Shown in pieces: positions 43,622-54,314 of a DNA stretch of 64,000 bases. Position 1 is the first letter of the stretch; each line of letters opens with the position of its first letter. The notes under the pieces are model-generated. The model saw nothing but the letters and a program-made list of their open reading frames with translations, was not told the DNA's origin and made no database searches. The translations under genes were made by a program, and so were the position numbers. Origin of the DNA: Budorcas taxicolor (Eukaryota; Chordata; Mammalia; Artiodactyla; Bovidae); the NCBI RefSeq assembly GCF_023091745.1, contig NC_068912.1:77549067-77613066 (forward strand), written 5' to 3'.

Positions 43622-44611
43622 ATCAGTTCAGTTCCGTCACTCAGTTGTGTCCGACTCTTTGCGACCCCATGAACTGCAGCACACCAGGCCTCCCTGTCCA
43701 ACACCAACTCCCGGAGTCTACCCAAACCCATGTCCATTGAGTTGGTGATGCCATCCAACCATCTCATTCTCTTTCATCCCCTTCTCCTCCTGCCTTCAAA
43801 CTTTCCCAGCATCAGGGTCTTTTCAAATGAGTCAGCTCTTCGCATCAGGTGGCCAAAGTATTGAAGTTTCAGCTTCAACATCAGTCCTTCCGGTAAACAC
43901 CCAGGGCTGATCTCCTTTAGGATGGACTGGTTGGATCTCCTCGCAGTACAAGGGACTCTCAAGAGTCTTCTCCAACACCACAGTTCAAAAGCATCACTCC
44001 TTCAGCACTCAGCTTTCTCTATAATCCAACTCACATCCATACATAACTACTGGAAAAACCATAGCCTTGACTAGACAAACCTTCATTAACAAAGTAATGT
44101 CTCTGCCTTTTAATATGCTGTTTAGGTTGGTCATATCTTTCCTTCCAAGGAGTAAGCGTCTTTTAATTTCATGGCTGCAATCACCATCTGCAGGGATTTT
44201 GGAGCCCAGAAAAATAAAGTCTGACACTGTTTCCACTGTTTCCCCATCTATTTCCCATGAAGTGATGGAACCAGATGCCATGATCTTCGTTTTCTGAATG
44301 TTGAGCTTTACGCCAACTTTTTCACTCTCCTCTTTCACTTTCATCAAGAGGCTGTTTAGTTCTTCTTCACTTTCTGCCATAAGGGTGGTGTCATCTGCTT
44401 ATCTGAGGTGATTGATATTTCTCCCAGAAATCTTTATTCCAGCTTGTGCTTCCTCCAGCCCAGCATTTCTCATGATGTACTCTGCATATAAGTTAAATAA
44501 GCAAGGTGACAATATACAGCCTTGACATACTCCTTTTCCTATTTGGAACCAGTCTGTTGTTCCATGTCCAGTTCTAACTGTTGCTTCCTGACCTCCATAC
44601 AGGTTTCTCAC
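43622..44611 (-). mobile_element. BovB LINE, 1 kb, 5'-truncated
   Basis: The 3' terminus lies at 43622 (atcagttcagttccgtcact) and the copy ends near 44611 (gacctccatacaggtttctc). It covers part of the RT palm and everything downstream. The YADD motif is spoiled. The tyrosine codon TAT is TAA, read from 44399-44401, so the frame stops exactly at the catalytic centre while A-D-D remain. The downstream frame (44009-44380) is otherwise long and open. Confidence 0.96.
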
Positions 44612-44614
44612 GCA

Positions 44615-45550
44615 AAACAAAAGTACTAACGGAAAGTTTGCTTTATTATTCCAGACCAAAAATAGAAAGTGTGTCGTTTCTTAAGAAGTAATTAGCATAT
44701 GATAGAATCAAAGCTTGACACTGAAAGGAATCTTTGAGGACAATTTAATGGAAAAGTTCAAAATTGTGGAGGCGGGGATGGTAAGGGAAGTAGACGGTTT
44801 ATTGCCAAGGGTAGGAGAGTGTTGAGGGACCGCCCAGTGACAGTAAACTGAATAAATAAGATCTTGACCATCAATGCACTACTCTTATTCAAGTATATAA
44901 AGCAGTTGCAGTTAGTAAAATAAGAGAGAGTGACGTGTTCTCCTAAACAATAACTCCAATGACCAAGTGTCTTTGCAAGGGAGAAAGTTTAGTGTGTTTG
45001 TACTTTAGAAGAAGTCTTTGGGAAACTCAGATCTAATCCAAGCCTTTTGTTTTACTGATACAGAAAGGAAAGGGGAGTGGGATTAGTCACTTGCATAAGT
45101 GACACAGCTAATTAATGACTGGATGGACCCCTCGGTCTCCTTAACGTGAGCCTGAAACTCTGTTCTGACTCTCAGCACCAAGTTTCTTCAGACCAGTAAT
45201 TGAGGTATCGCCTTAGAACAGAACTCATTTATTTTTGGCCGTGGAATTATTTTAGTGATTTATTTTGCAGGTAATTTAATATGAGAATTATAATTAGACT
45301 TTGCTGTCGCTAATTTCAAAATCCATTTATAATTCCCTAAACATTCCTTTTGGCAATGCTAAAGAATAAGTAGTCCAGGAAAGGTCGCTGAAAGTAAGAT
45401 GTTTAATTTGCAGGAGATAATTTACCAAGTAAGTAATTCTCATGTCGAAAAATTAAAACTTGATTTGAGTTGCAAACATCATTTTAAGGAAACTGAGAAG
45501 CCCATGGAAACCTTCACGACAGGACGCATCTGAATATCCACAATTTTCAG
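44615..45550. other. mostly single-copy AT-rich sequence
   Basis: A probable reversed MIR lies at 45060-45180 (ttttactgatacagaaagga, aagtgacacagctaattaat). The following part, 45225-45480, has no repeat signature and many TAATTA/AATTA words, and is the best-looking candidate for a conserved non-coding element. This is a visual impression only. Confidence 0.4.
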
Positions 45551-45551
45551 T

Positions 45552-45800
45552 TCACATCCTGGCTCCACAACTCAATTACCTGTATATACCGTGTTGGCCA
45601 AGCTAACGCAGTCCTTCAGGCCTCAGTTTACACATCTGCAAGACGAGGAGGGAGCTACTTCCTTTCTAATGAGAACATTAGAAAGCACACCATTTGATGT
45701 CTGCACAGGCCAGGCCCTGGGGAAAGAGAGGAACCCCTCACATCTTACACATGAGGAAATTGAGGTCTGTTAGAAGTAACCCAAAGAGACCATTGTGAGT
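45552..45800. repeat. two partial MIR SINEs
   Basis: At 45610-45645 'caggcctcagtttacacatc' fits MIR in plus orientation. At 45745-45780 'cacatgaggaaattgaggtc' fits MIR in minus orientation. The sequence between them is unassigned. Confidence 0.55.
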
Positions 45801-45804
45801 TTAG

Positions 45805-46910
45805 CTGGCAGTCCAGTCCCCTAGGTTTTAACTGTGCCCCCCAACTCAGTGGCTGCCTCCTGATGTTCCTGGTTCCTAACTTCCTCCAGGCTGCATTTGC
45901 CAGGAAATTGCCCAGCCATGCCACCTGGACAGCTTCCCTGATGGAGGAGGAGGTGCCCCATGGGGGCCCAGCCTGGGGCTGGCATCATCACAGTCTGAGC
46001 CTGTAGGCTGCCCTGGGGGCTCCATTAATGACACATCCCTGCCACTCAGCGCAGCTGGCCCCAGCCTGAGCACAGGCTCGTTTACAGTTGTTGCACAACA
46101 GGAAGCAGGGCGGTGTTCAGAGCCGAGCTGGCCCACTGAGAGCCACGGCTCCAGGTGCCCTGGTCCCGCAGCCATGGGCGTGCCCTCGCCTCAGCATTCG
46201 CCGTGGGGAGTAGCAGTCTTCTCCTGCAGCTTGGAGTAGGTTTGCAGGGTGAGAGGTTGCTTTGGGTTTTGTCCACTGTCACGTGTTTGGCAGCCATGAC
46301 CAGAAGGCAGGGCGGGGGGTGCCTTTTGTGGAGTCAGGGTTCCCCTGCAGAGTTCTCCCACAGTGGCTGCAAGCGAAATGGCAGAGGCGTGAGTCACTGC
46401 ATGAGACGGGAACAGGAAGATATCCTGTTGATGCCAAGCCATTTTCAGTTCAGTTATGAGAATTTACACCCCGCCCCCCCAAAAAAAAGGAAAAATTAGC
46501 ATTCAGCGTGCATCGCCCCCAGCACAGTGGGGCTAGCACCTGGCTCTGGCCCCTGTGAAGGAGGGCCCTGGACACAGCTTGGTTTAGTGCTCAGGAAACT
46601 GGCCGTGTCCTTGATCTGCTGCATCTGTGAAGGGATCAGAGAACCCTCTTTGCCAAAGAAACTTTCTATCTGAGGTTTCGTTTGGTTTTTGATTTTTGTT
46701 TGGTTTTGATTCAAATATGTTCCCTTGTTTCTCTTCTTGGGATGGTAATGTACTGTATGGCTTTTTATGATTTTCTTTTGTGTAAAAATTGTTCATGTTT
46801 TTCTGACAGGAACTTTTGCTTATGAAGAGCAACTGAGAATTTATATTTGAGGGACTCTCTGCTCCTTTTCATGGAATTCTCATAATCCCCTTGTTCTTAA
46901 ATTATTCGTT
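45805..46910. other. unassigned sequence, GC-rich first half
   Basis: Several 80-115 residue frames (for example 46155-46499) have no domain. A poly(A)-like run lies at 46480-46492. Confidence 0.35.
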
Positions 46911-46914
46911 ATAT

Positions 46915-47115
46915 AGTGAATAGCTCCCGTCTATTGAATGCTCAGAGGCAGGCACCCTTTTAAAAACTTCACATACACCTTTAACGCTCACAACAGCTCC
47001 ATGAGGTAGAGGGTCTATTGTTATTCCCAGTTTGCAGATAAGGGGGCTGAGCTCGGGTTAAGCAATATCCAGAGTCACAAAGCAGTTGGATGGCAAGCGC
47101 CAGAACTTAAGCCCT
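46915..47115 (-). repeat. MIR SINE
   Basis: Plus-strand words 'acgctcacaacagctccatg', 'cccagtttgcagataagggg' and 'agagtcacaaagcagttgga' are a reversed MIR. Confidence 0.8.
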
Positions 47116-47435
47116 GTTCCTAATCACGTTCCTTGCCAGCATTTACAGAAAGTATGTCAGCAGAACTTTGATCTCAGGAGATGTTCCTAGGAAAATGTAA
47201 CTGTGTTCAAATAATTAGAGGAAATGCTGTAAACCACATGTCTCTTGCAGATCATAAGTGCATCTTAGCGTGGGAAGACCCTGAGAAGTCCTGCGTGGAA
47301 GAAGTCTTGCTCTTGCTCAGTCTACTTATTTTGAACTAGGGCTTTTCAAAATAGATGTGAAGTGGACCCTTATTTCCTTGTATACCTATTAAGTGGTAAC
47401 GCATTTTGAGATGCACCACCCTGGTATATGAAAGT
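47116..47435. other. unassigned sequence
   Basis: Nothing recognised. Confidence 0.3.
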
Positions 47436-47439
47436 ATAT

Positions 47440-47690
47440 AACCAAGTGTGATCGTGTGGGCTTTGGAACCAAATACCTGGGTTACGTACCATATCTGCTA
47501 CTATGTGGGTAAGCTATATCTGCTTCCTCTGCCTCACTTTTCCATCTGTACAATGGGGAACTATAATAGCACTCTCTTGCAGGGTGATGGTGAGGACTAA
47601 ATTAGTCAATACATCTAGAAGACCTAGGAGAGTGTTGCGCACATAGAGAAGTACTCATTCTAAATGTAGAAGATTGAATCAAAACACTTG
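47440..47690 (+). repeat. MIR SINE
   Basis: The words 'gtgtgggctttggaaccaaa', 'cctcacttttccatctgtac' and 'gggtgatggtgaggactaaa' run in MIR order over nearly the whole element. Confidence 0.8.
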
Positions 47691-47694
47691 CTAC

Positions 47695-48485
47695 CTGTGG
47701 GGTCTGGCCAAAGCCAAAATGCTATTTCATGATGTTTAGAAAACACAACAGAGGAAGTACACCCTCCCTCTTCCCTTCAGTGCTCTCTCTAGCTGCCCTA
47801 GATTCTGCCTTTCACCATCTGGTTGGTCCTGATAGCAGCTCAGAGCTGGGCTTGGGTCTGTCTCCCCTTGAGTCAAGATTAGCATGCACTCTTGCCAGGA
47901 CAAGGGACAGCTATCGGTGTTAGCCACACGCTTGTGGGTGGCCCCAGCAGAATCTGCCGAGAGAGTATGCTGGTGAAAAAGGAGCTCAAGTTCCCCGGGT
48001 TTCAACAAGGCAGCTGCCCTTGCATGCTATTGGTTCCTGGATTTCCAGAAGGGGAAGATGATTGGAAAGCATTGCACTTTGACTGAATTTGCTGCTCCTC
48101 CTCTCACGCGCCACTCACCAGAGCAGCTCCTCCAAGGGGCTCCAGCAGTGGATGAAAAGCCTTACAATTTCTGCAGGCTCGGATTCTGGTGCTAGTGTCT
48201 CAGCACCCAGCCAGCCTGAGCCACCTCGTGCAAAGTCCTGCAGCAGCCAGATAGTGTTCAGACTGCTCTTCCCCTCCCCTGCATATTCCAAAGTTGCTTG
48301 TGCATTGACTCCCAGGAAGGATCAGAGAGAAGTCCACTGGGGAGAAGTAAAGCAATTACAGGAATTTGCCAATTTTTTTAAATGACTTGCTGTTGCCCTT
48401 GGCAATTTTTCTCTAAATTGTAAATGCCTCAAAATGAGAAATTCAAATTAGCAAAATGCACCAGTCCTCTGTATGAGCAAGGCTG
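47695..48485. other. unassigned sequence
   Basis: No gene or named repeat. The frames at 47729-48385 have no domain. Confidence 0.35.
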
Positions 48486-48489
48486 GTTG

Positions 48490-48780
48490 TCCATGATATA
48501 GTTATTATTGAGTAAAAAGTGAAATTTGCAGAACTCTATATAAATATAGTTCCATTTATTTGAAAATCCACGTATATGTGTGTGATGGTTATGTTTGGAA
48601 GGGCCAGGAGAAGGTGTGGAAGGAACGAAACAGAGTAGGAACAATAGTTACCCTTTTGGAGTAAAATTAGAAGGAGAGAGTTTTAACTTTTTATCCTATT
48701 CACATGCACATAGGTTGAATTTTTCAACATATTTCTTTTGTCATTAAAAGAAGAAGAAAATAATAAAAGGGAAACACCCC
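48490..48780 (+). repeat. old LINE 3' end, probably L1-related
   Basis: The words 'catgatatagttattattga', 'atatagttccatttatttga' and 'gttttaactttttatcctat' followed by an A-rich end match a familiar old LINE 3' tail. The family is uncertain. Confidence 0.45.
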
Positions 48781-48784
48781 TAGC

Positions 48785-49726
48785 TAGCTCCAAAAATAGG
48801 GCTAGACTAAATAATAGTGGTTAATAATGGGTGTTGTCAGCCTGGGCTGGGAGGCTTTGCAGTGAGAAGGAGGGAAACTCAGACCAGACCAGAAAATGGG
48901 CCAATTCCAGTCCTAGTCAGCACAGCCGGCTAGGCTCAGCCATGCAGTGGGTGGCTTTGGAGCCTGTGCAGTTACAAGTGGCGCTAAGTTTTGCTTTTCC
49001 TTTCCCACGCCTTCCCTCCGGTAAGCCACCCAGGCTGCTGGGGTCCTCTGGGATTCAGCTCCCCCCGTACTGCCCTTGGCCATGAAAAAGCACTTTAATC
49101 ACCCAGGCCCTGACTGAATGGAGGCGTCCTCCCCAAGCTCAAACACAAGTGGGTACTGACTGCCAGGAGGGCAGTTGTTATCACTGGGTCACCTCTGCAG
49201 AGTCCCCTCCCTGAGAAAGTTCCTCCCCTAAAGCTTGGAGCCCTGCCCGGGGGGAAAAGATTCGAGAGTGTGAGACGGAGTAGGGAGAGCCTTGTCTCAA
49301 ATTCAGGAACTGGGGTCCTTTCCCAATTCTGAGGAGCCTTGGACAAATCAAATTTCCTTTTGCCTCGGTTTTCTCAGATGCTAGACTGACAAAGTAATTT
49401 AATTACAGGGCAGTTGGAGGTGTGATAATAGACATGAAAGGGCTTCAAAAGGTAAAAGATGGCAGGTTTTGTGTTTTTTTTAAGGTGGCTATTTGAAAGA
49501 AAAACTGGCCCTTGGTTATTAGTCGTGGCAGTGCTGAGCTGGGAAGAGGGGGAGGGGTGGGCAGTGCTGGTGCTCAGTGCCTGAACGGATTTCTCTCCCA
49601 ACACAGCGTTCACTTTCTGCATTGATTGGGAAGCAGAGCCCCTTCTTTTGCAGCAGTCAAAGGACTTGCCGTCCTAGGAATCCCCTTTGTAGATAAGAAA
49701 CATGAGGGCCTGAGAGGTTGAATCTG
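48785..49726. other. unassigned sequence with a MIR fragment
   Basis: A short MIR-like piece lies at 49315-49440 (ttttgcctcggttttctcag). The rest shows no gene or named repeat. Confidence 0.35.
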
Positions 49727-49826
49727 TTGTTATCGTCCAGTCACTCAGTTGTGTCCAGCTCTGCGACCCCACGGACTGCAGCACGCCAGGCTTCCCTGTC
49801 CTTCACCATCTCTTGGAGTTTGCTCA
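49727..49826 (-). mobile_element. BovB 3' end fragment
   Basis: One hundred bases of reversed BovB 3' terminus (gtccagtcactcagttgtgt to tcttggagtttgctcaca). Confidence 0.9.
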
Positions 49827-49829
49827 CAG

Positions 49830-50055
49830 AATGATCAGGGAACAGAAGTCAGGGAACAGGGCCCGAAGTGAGGCTGGACTCTTGGACTCCACATTCTAAG
49901 CATTTAACTGAACCCTCCTCATGCAACAGTCCCTTATTCTGAGGGTAGCTGTAACTGGTTGTCAGCGTCTGTTGAAGAATGACTTGGAGTGGAACTCCAC
50001 TCCTCACAGATACTTCCTGTAGGGTTTACCGGTTTTCCCTCCAGATGTCAGTCAT
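49830..50055. other. unassigned sequence
   Basis: Nothing recognised. Confidence 0.3.
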
Positions 50056-50058
50056 TCA

Positions 50059-50322
50059 GAGAAGGCAATGGAACCCCACTCCAGTACTCTTGCCTGGAAA
50101 ATCCCATGGATGGAGGAGCCTGGTGGGCTGCAGTCCGTGGGATCGCGAAGGGTCGGACACGACTGAGCGACTTCACTTTCACTTTTCACTTTCATGCATT
50201 GGAGAAGGAAATGGCAACCCACTCCAGTGTTCTTGCCTGGAGAATCCCAGGGACGGGGAGCCTAGTAGGCTGCTGTCTATGAGGTCGCACAGAGTCGGAC
50301 GTGACTGAAGCGACTTAGCAGA
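50059..50322 (+). mobile_element. Bov-A2 SINE
   Basis: Two BovA units (gaaggcaatggaaccccact and ggagaaggaaatggcaaccc) are joined by 'cactttcacttttcactttc'. The element ends at 'gaagcgacttagcag' with almost no AGC tail. Two overlapping open frames of about 100 residues are SINE-derived. Confidence 0.96.
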
Positions 50323-50324
50323 GA

Positions 50325-50454
50325 CATCAGATCGTCGGGTTGAATGGCGCACCTGAACTTGTCCAGCTCATTTATGCTACGCCCTGTACGGGCTTTTTCT
50401 GCTCACCTTCCCACTCTCTTTCCTCATTCACTCAGAAACTAAAGAGATGTTGCA
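50325..50454. other. unassigned sequence
   Basis: Nothing recognised. Confidence 0.3.
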
Positions 50455-50600
50455 CCTTCATTTGTCAAGTAAATATTTATTGAGTGCCACCATGCATAAG
50501 ACTAAAACCGTATCTGTCTTTCACTGGCTTAAGTTCAGAGAGGGTGGGGAGCACCAAGAGATAAGCACACAGATAACGCCATTACAAAGCCAGAGGCAGT
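50455..50600 (-). repeat. L2 LINE 3' end, diverged
   Basis: The word 'aagtaaatatttattgagtg' and the following order suggest a reversed L2 3' end. Confidence 0.5.
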
Positions 50601-50659
50601 TTAGTGCCTGAGAGGTGCAAGGACTGTTTCAGACCCTCAAAAGAGGAACAACTCACCTC

Positions 50660-51420
50660 CATCTGACAGACCCAGGAGAGACATAACTGATCATATCATT
50701 CCCTGCTTAAAATTTTTCAGTGGTTCTCAGTTGCAATGGCACCCCACTCCAGTACTCTTGCCTGGAAAATCCTGTGAACGGAGGAGCCTGGAAAGCTGTG
50801 GTCCATGGGGTCGCTGTGGGTCGGACAAGACTGAGTGACTTCACTTTCACGCATTGGAGAAGGAAATGGCAACCCACTCCAGTGTTCTTGCCTGAAGAAT
50901 CCCAGGGACAGAGGAGCCTGGTGGGCTGTCGTCTATGGGGTCACACCGAGTCGGACACGACTGAAGTGACTTAGCCGCAGTTGCCTCCAGCGTAAAATCC
51001 CAACTCCGGAGCCTGGCAGCCTACCATTTGACTCTCTGCCACACCCCTTCCAGCTCTTCTTCATGGTGTCGCTGCTCTGGTGAACCTAACTGCTACCTGC
51101 CTTTCCCTGCACAGCACCAGGGCTTTCATAGCCTTGGCCCTTCTGTTTGGAATGCCCTACCCTCCCAGCTCCCATGCCTGCAGTACGGTGCCACCTTCTC
51201 CTTGAAGCCTGCCCAGATTTCCCCTAACCAGAAGGAATCACTCCCTCTTCGGAACTCCCTTTTTGCTGACCCCTCTGTCTCTCCTGATGCAGCTTTTCTG
51301 CTTTAGGTTATTTGTGGATATACCAGTTTTCCCTCTGCTGAATGGAAAGCTCCTTGAGGGTTTATTTGTACATGCTCAACGCCTTCCAAAGCATCAGAGC
51401 AGCTCCCCAATAAACAGCTA
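50660..51420 (+). repeat. L2 LINE 3' region, split by Bov-A2
   Basis: Before the SINE: 'tccctgcttaaaatttttca', 'gtggttctcagttgc'. After it: 'ttgcctccagcgtaaaatcc', 'tggcagcctaccatttgact', 'gtttggaatgccctaccctc' and 'ggaaagctccttgagggttt'. This is the L2 order up to its 3' end. Confidence 0.88.
50735..50977 (+). mobile_element. Bov-A2 SINE inserted in L2
   Basis: Two BovA units with a shortened linker (gacttcactttcacgcattg). The 7-mer cagttgc at 50728-50734 and 50978-50984 is the target-site duplication, and it is L2 sequence. Same orientation as the Bov-A2 at 50059. Confidence 0.96.
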
Positions 51421-51424
51421 GCCA

Positions 51425-51875
51425 CCCCTCCCCGATAAACACCTGTGAGAGGGAGGGTTAGGGGTAGCTTTTGACTGAAGGATCAGTAGAGACTTGGTGG
51501 TAGAAGTAACCCGACAGAACCTGGAAACGGGTGACATCTCAAAGTGGGTCGAAGAAGTCAGAGTTCAAGTCCAGGGACCATTCGAAGGGCTACAGGTCAG
51601 GTGATCTTCTCCACCTCTTTTGGGTGGTGGGTCCCCTTTGATTAATGCAATGGACCCTCTCCCTGAAAAATGTAAATACCCACTGTTTCACAGAGGGCAT
51701 TTGGACCTTTTGGGGAATAAAGAATCCCCAAAGCAAAAAGCTAGTTGAAGACTGAAAAGGTAGATTATAGCCATATTGTGCAATGTTTCTGGGCCACGAT
51801 GAAAATGCATTTACTTCAGCAGTTAAATAGGGAGCAGTTGATTTTTCTTTTTTTTTTTTTTCTTTACTCTCTTTT
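51425..51875. other. unassigned sequence
   Basis: No gene or named repeat. A T run lies at 51850-51861. Confidence 0.35.
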
Positions 51876-51879
51876 GAAG

Positions 51880-52480
51880 TATAATATCTTACAGCTACTG
51901 AGCCAAACCATAATGATTTTTTTCACAAGTTAACCACACACATGTAACCAGCTCTTGGAAAAGTCCCCTGTGTCCCCTTTGCCACCTTCCCCTTCAGGAG
52001 TGACCACTAGCCTGATGTCTAATAGCACAGATTAGTTTCACCTGGGTTTGTGCTTAGTGACCTCATAAGGTAGGTCCTTCTTTTTATTCTTTGTGTCTGG
52101 CTTCTTTCAAATGGCAACCCACTCCAGTATTCTTGCCTGGAAAATCCTATGGTAGAGGAGCCTGGAGGGCTACAGTCCAAAGGGTCACAAAGAGTGGGAT
52201 CCAACTGAGCATGAACACACATGTACACACACACATAGGTTTCTTTCATGCAACATTATACTCGTGAGATTCATCCATGTTGTTGCATGCGTTTGAAGCT
52301 TGTTTGTGGTCACTGAGTGAGTTGTTATTCTCCTGCTTGGGTCATTTGGGGAGTTTCCATTTGGGGGCGGCTATGAACATTCTAATGCATTCTTTTGGTA
52401 GATATGTGTACACAGTTCTCTTAGGTACACACCTTGGACTGGGATGGCAACATGTAAATATTCTTCCCAAGTGAAGAGTG
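51880..52480 (-). repeat. old L1 LINE 3' end, split by a SINE fragment
   Basis: Plus-strand words 'acacatgtaaccagctcttg', 'ttgtgtctggcttctttca', 'gagattcatccatgttgttg' and 'gctatgaacattctaatgca' are the complement of an L1M-type 3' end. The Bov-tA fragment at 52110 splits it. Confidence 0.8.
52110..52240 (+). mobile_element. Bov-tA/BovA SINE, 5'-truncated
   Basis: Only the BovB-derived body and end are present (atggcaacccactccagtat to gtcacaaagagtgggatcca), followed by a CA-rich tail. The 8-mer ttctttca at 52102-52109 and 52241-52248 is the target-site duplication. The tRNA head is missing, so this copy has no pol III promoter. Confidence 0.93.
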
Positions 52481-52489
52481 CCATATTTT

Positions 52490-53040
52490 GTATTCCCCCA
52501 TCCAGCTGATGATTCTGAGGGGCATCCTAAGATTAGAGCAGAATTTTAGGAAGATTTATCTGGCTGTGGTATCTTTGATGGCTCAGAGTGGTGGTTTCAA
52601 GTTGTGTTTTGTTTCTAAGAGCCCTGGGAATCTGCAGAGTCCCCTGAGGGGCTGCCACCAAGCAGAGAGAAGAGAGACTGGAGTTAGTAGTCGTGCTCTG
52701 AGCTCCTCATTCACGGCTGCCCTCCAGCAGAGCAGGTGTGCTCGTATCTGTTTAATTAGCTTTTACCATTATCTAGAATTACTGGTCCATGGCCAGCAGT
52801 CTCACAATTGGACAGCTGTTGGGGGAGAGCTCAGGGAAACCAAGAAAAGCAAAGCGATTTTAATCGTCTCCAAACACATGTCAGGAAAGGTCCTGATCCA
52901 GAGGCTGATGATAGGGACACCATAGAAGAAGGTGCAGATAGGAAAATAGAACCTGTAGGACAGGTCACCCCTTTGAATCCTTTGAATGTCAGGATGCAGG
53001 GGGCTACTTTCAGAGACAGAATTGAAGTTTTGAGTCCCAG
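52490..53040. other. unassigned sequence
   Basis: A 145-residue frame (52488-52925) has no domain. Nothing else is recognised. Confidence 0.35.
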
Positions 53041-53065
53041 TAACTGTAGTAAAAAAAAAAAAAAA

Positions 53066-53232
53066 TGGAGAAGGGGGTGGCAGAGGTTGAGATGGTTGGA
53101 TAACATCACCAACTCAATGGACATGAATTTGAGCAAACTCTAGGAGATAGTGAGGGACGGGGAAGCCTGGCGTGCAGCAGTCCATGGGGTCACAAAGAGT
53201 CGGACATGGTTTAGCGACCAAATAACAACAAA
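53066..53232 (+). mobile_element. BovB 3' end fragment with target-site duplication
   Basis: Covers 'tggagaagggggtggcagag' to 'gtcggacatggtttagcgac'. The strings ctgtagtaaa (53044-53053) and ccgtagtaaa (53233-53242) are a likely target-site duplication. Oddly, a run of about 15 A lies at the 5' side (53051-53065), not at the 3' side. Confidence 0.9.
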
Positions 53233-53244
53233 CCGTAGTAAAGG

Positions 53245-54188
53245 TTGTTTTAGTAGCAGAGAGGTTGTGAAGCCAAGCCCAGAGAAGAGCCCCCCTACTG
53301 GGGAGAGAAAGAAGAACCCAACTTCTAACAAGTTTAAGGAGCAAGCAAGCTGTGTGGATGGGGGGGTCCTGCACACAGCTCCGGGACCAGACACAGATAG
53401 AAGAGTCTTCTGCAAGCCCTTGGAAGGGGATGGAATGAGGGAGGACAGAGAGAGGAAAAGTAAGTACACACCAGCAAAATCTTCAAGGACAGCTGAGCTT
53501 GGAAAACTCAGAGACAGAAAGATGTCAGTCCGGGAGACACTGCGGGACAGTCAGAGGCATAAAGGCGTGCCCAGGGGTGGGCCAGGGCTCAGAGACTGAG
53601 TCAGAGTCAGGAGGGCAGGACAGGCCAGCAGTGTCCGTGCCAAAAAATGGACTCATTCCAAGAGTTCTTCAGCTTTATCTGGAATCATGTCATTCCACAG
53701 AAGTGCCTTCTTAACCATCAGTAGTGTTCAGAGTTCTAAGTATATTATTGTGCTGTTATCTCTGAAAACCTATAGCTGTGTGCTTTTGCACATGGTAACT
53801 CAACCAGAAATTTCAGTTCTCTCTGCTAGCCTTTCCCAGAACATTCTGGGTAAAAGAGAGCTTACTGTATTTGTGAGCATGGCTTTATTTTAAAACATCC
53901 ATGAACAGTATTTTCTCTCCCATATGCTTGCTTGCTTTAGAACCGACTTGGTGAGGGAAGCTTCCACCCCCACCCTCCCCTATTTGGACTGGCCCCCACT
54001 TATAAAAGTCTGCTGGGGCTTCAGAAGCAGTTCTGTGCTGACCTCAGCCCCCTCCCAAGTGCATAATTATCTCTGGATACTAGATTCAGTGTCTTGATCA
54101 TTATGACAACATAAAACTATTAAGCACTTAAGCCAATGATCTGAGTAGTTCTGAAGAGAAGGACAGAGAGACCACTCAGAGAGAAGCA
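53245..54188. other. unassigned sequence
   Basis: A 149-residue frame (53150-53599) begins in the BovB fragment and runs on without a domain. Nothing else is recognised. Confidence 0.35.
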
Positions 54189-54189
54189 A

Positions 54190-54310
54190 AGAAAAGGTGC
54201 CGAGCACATATATTGCTGTCCTTTGTTAAGGATGAGGAAGCTGAGACCTAGAGAGAGGAAGTGACATGCCTGAGGCCACCAGCTTGGCAGAGAAATCAGG
54301 GAGTCCCAGG
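54190..54310 (-). repeat. MIR SINE fragment
   Basis: The words 'aaggatgaggaagctgagac' and 'tgcctgaggccaccagcttg' are the reversed MIR centre. Confidence 0.65.
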
Positions 54311-54314
54311 TGTT

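Noticed and set aside
44009..44380. 123-residue frame as a host gene
   Set aside because: It is the C-terminal coding part of a dead BovB copy.
52488..53599. 145- and 149-residue frames
   Set aside because: No domain. The second begins inside a BovB fragment.
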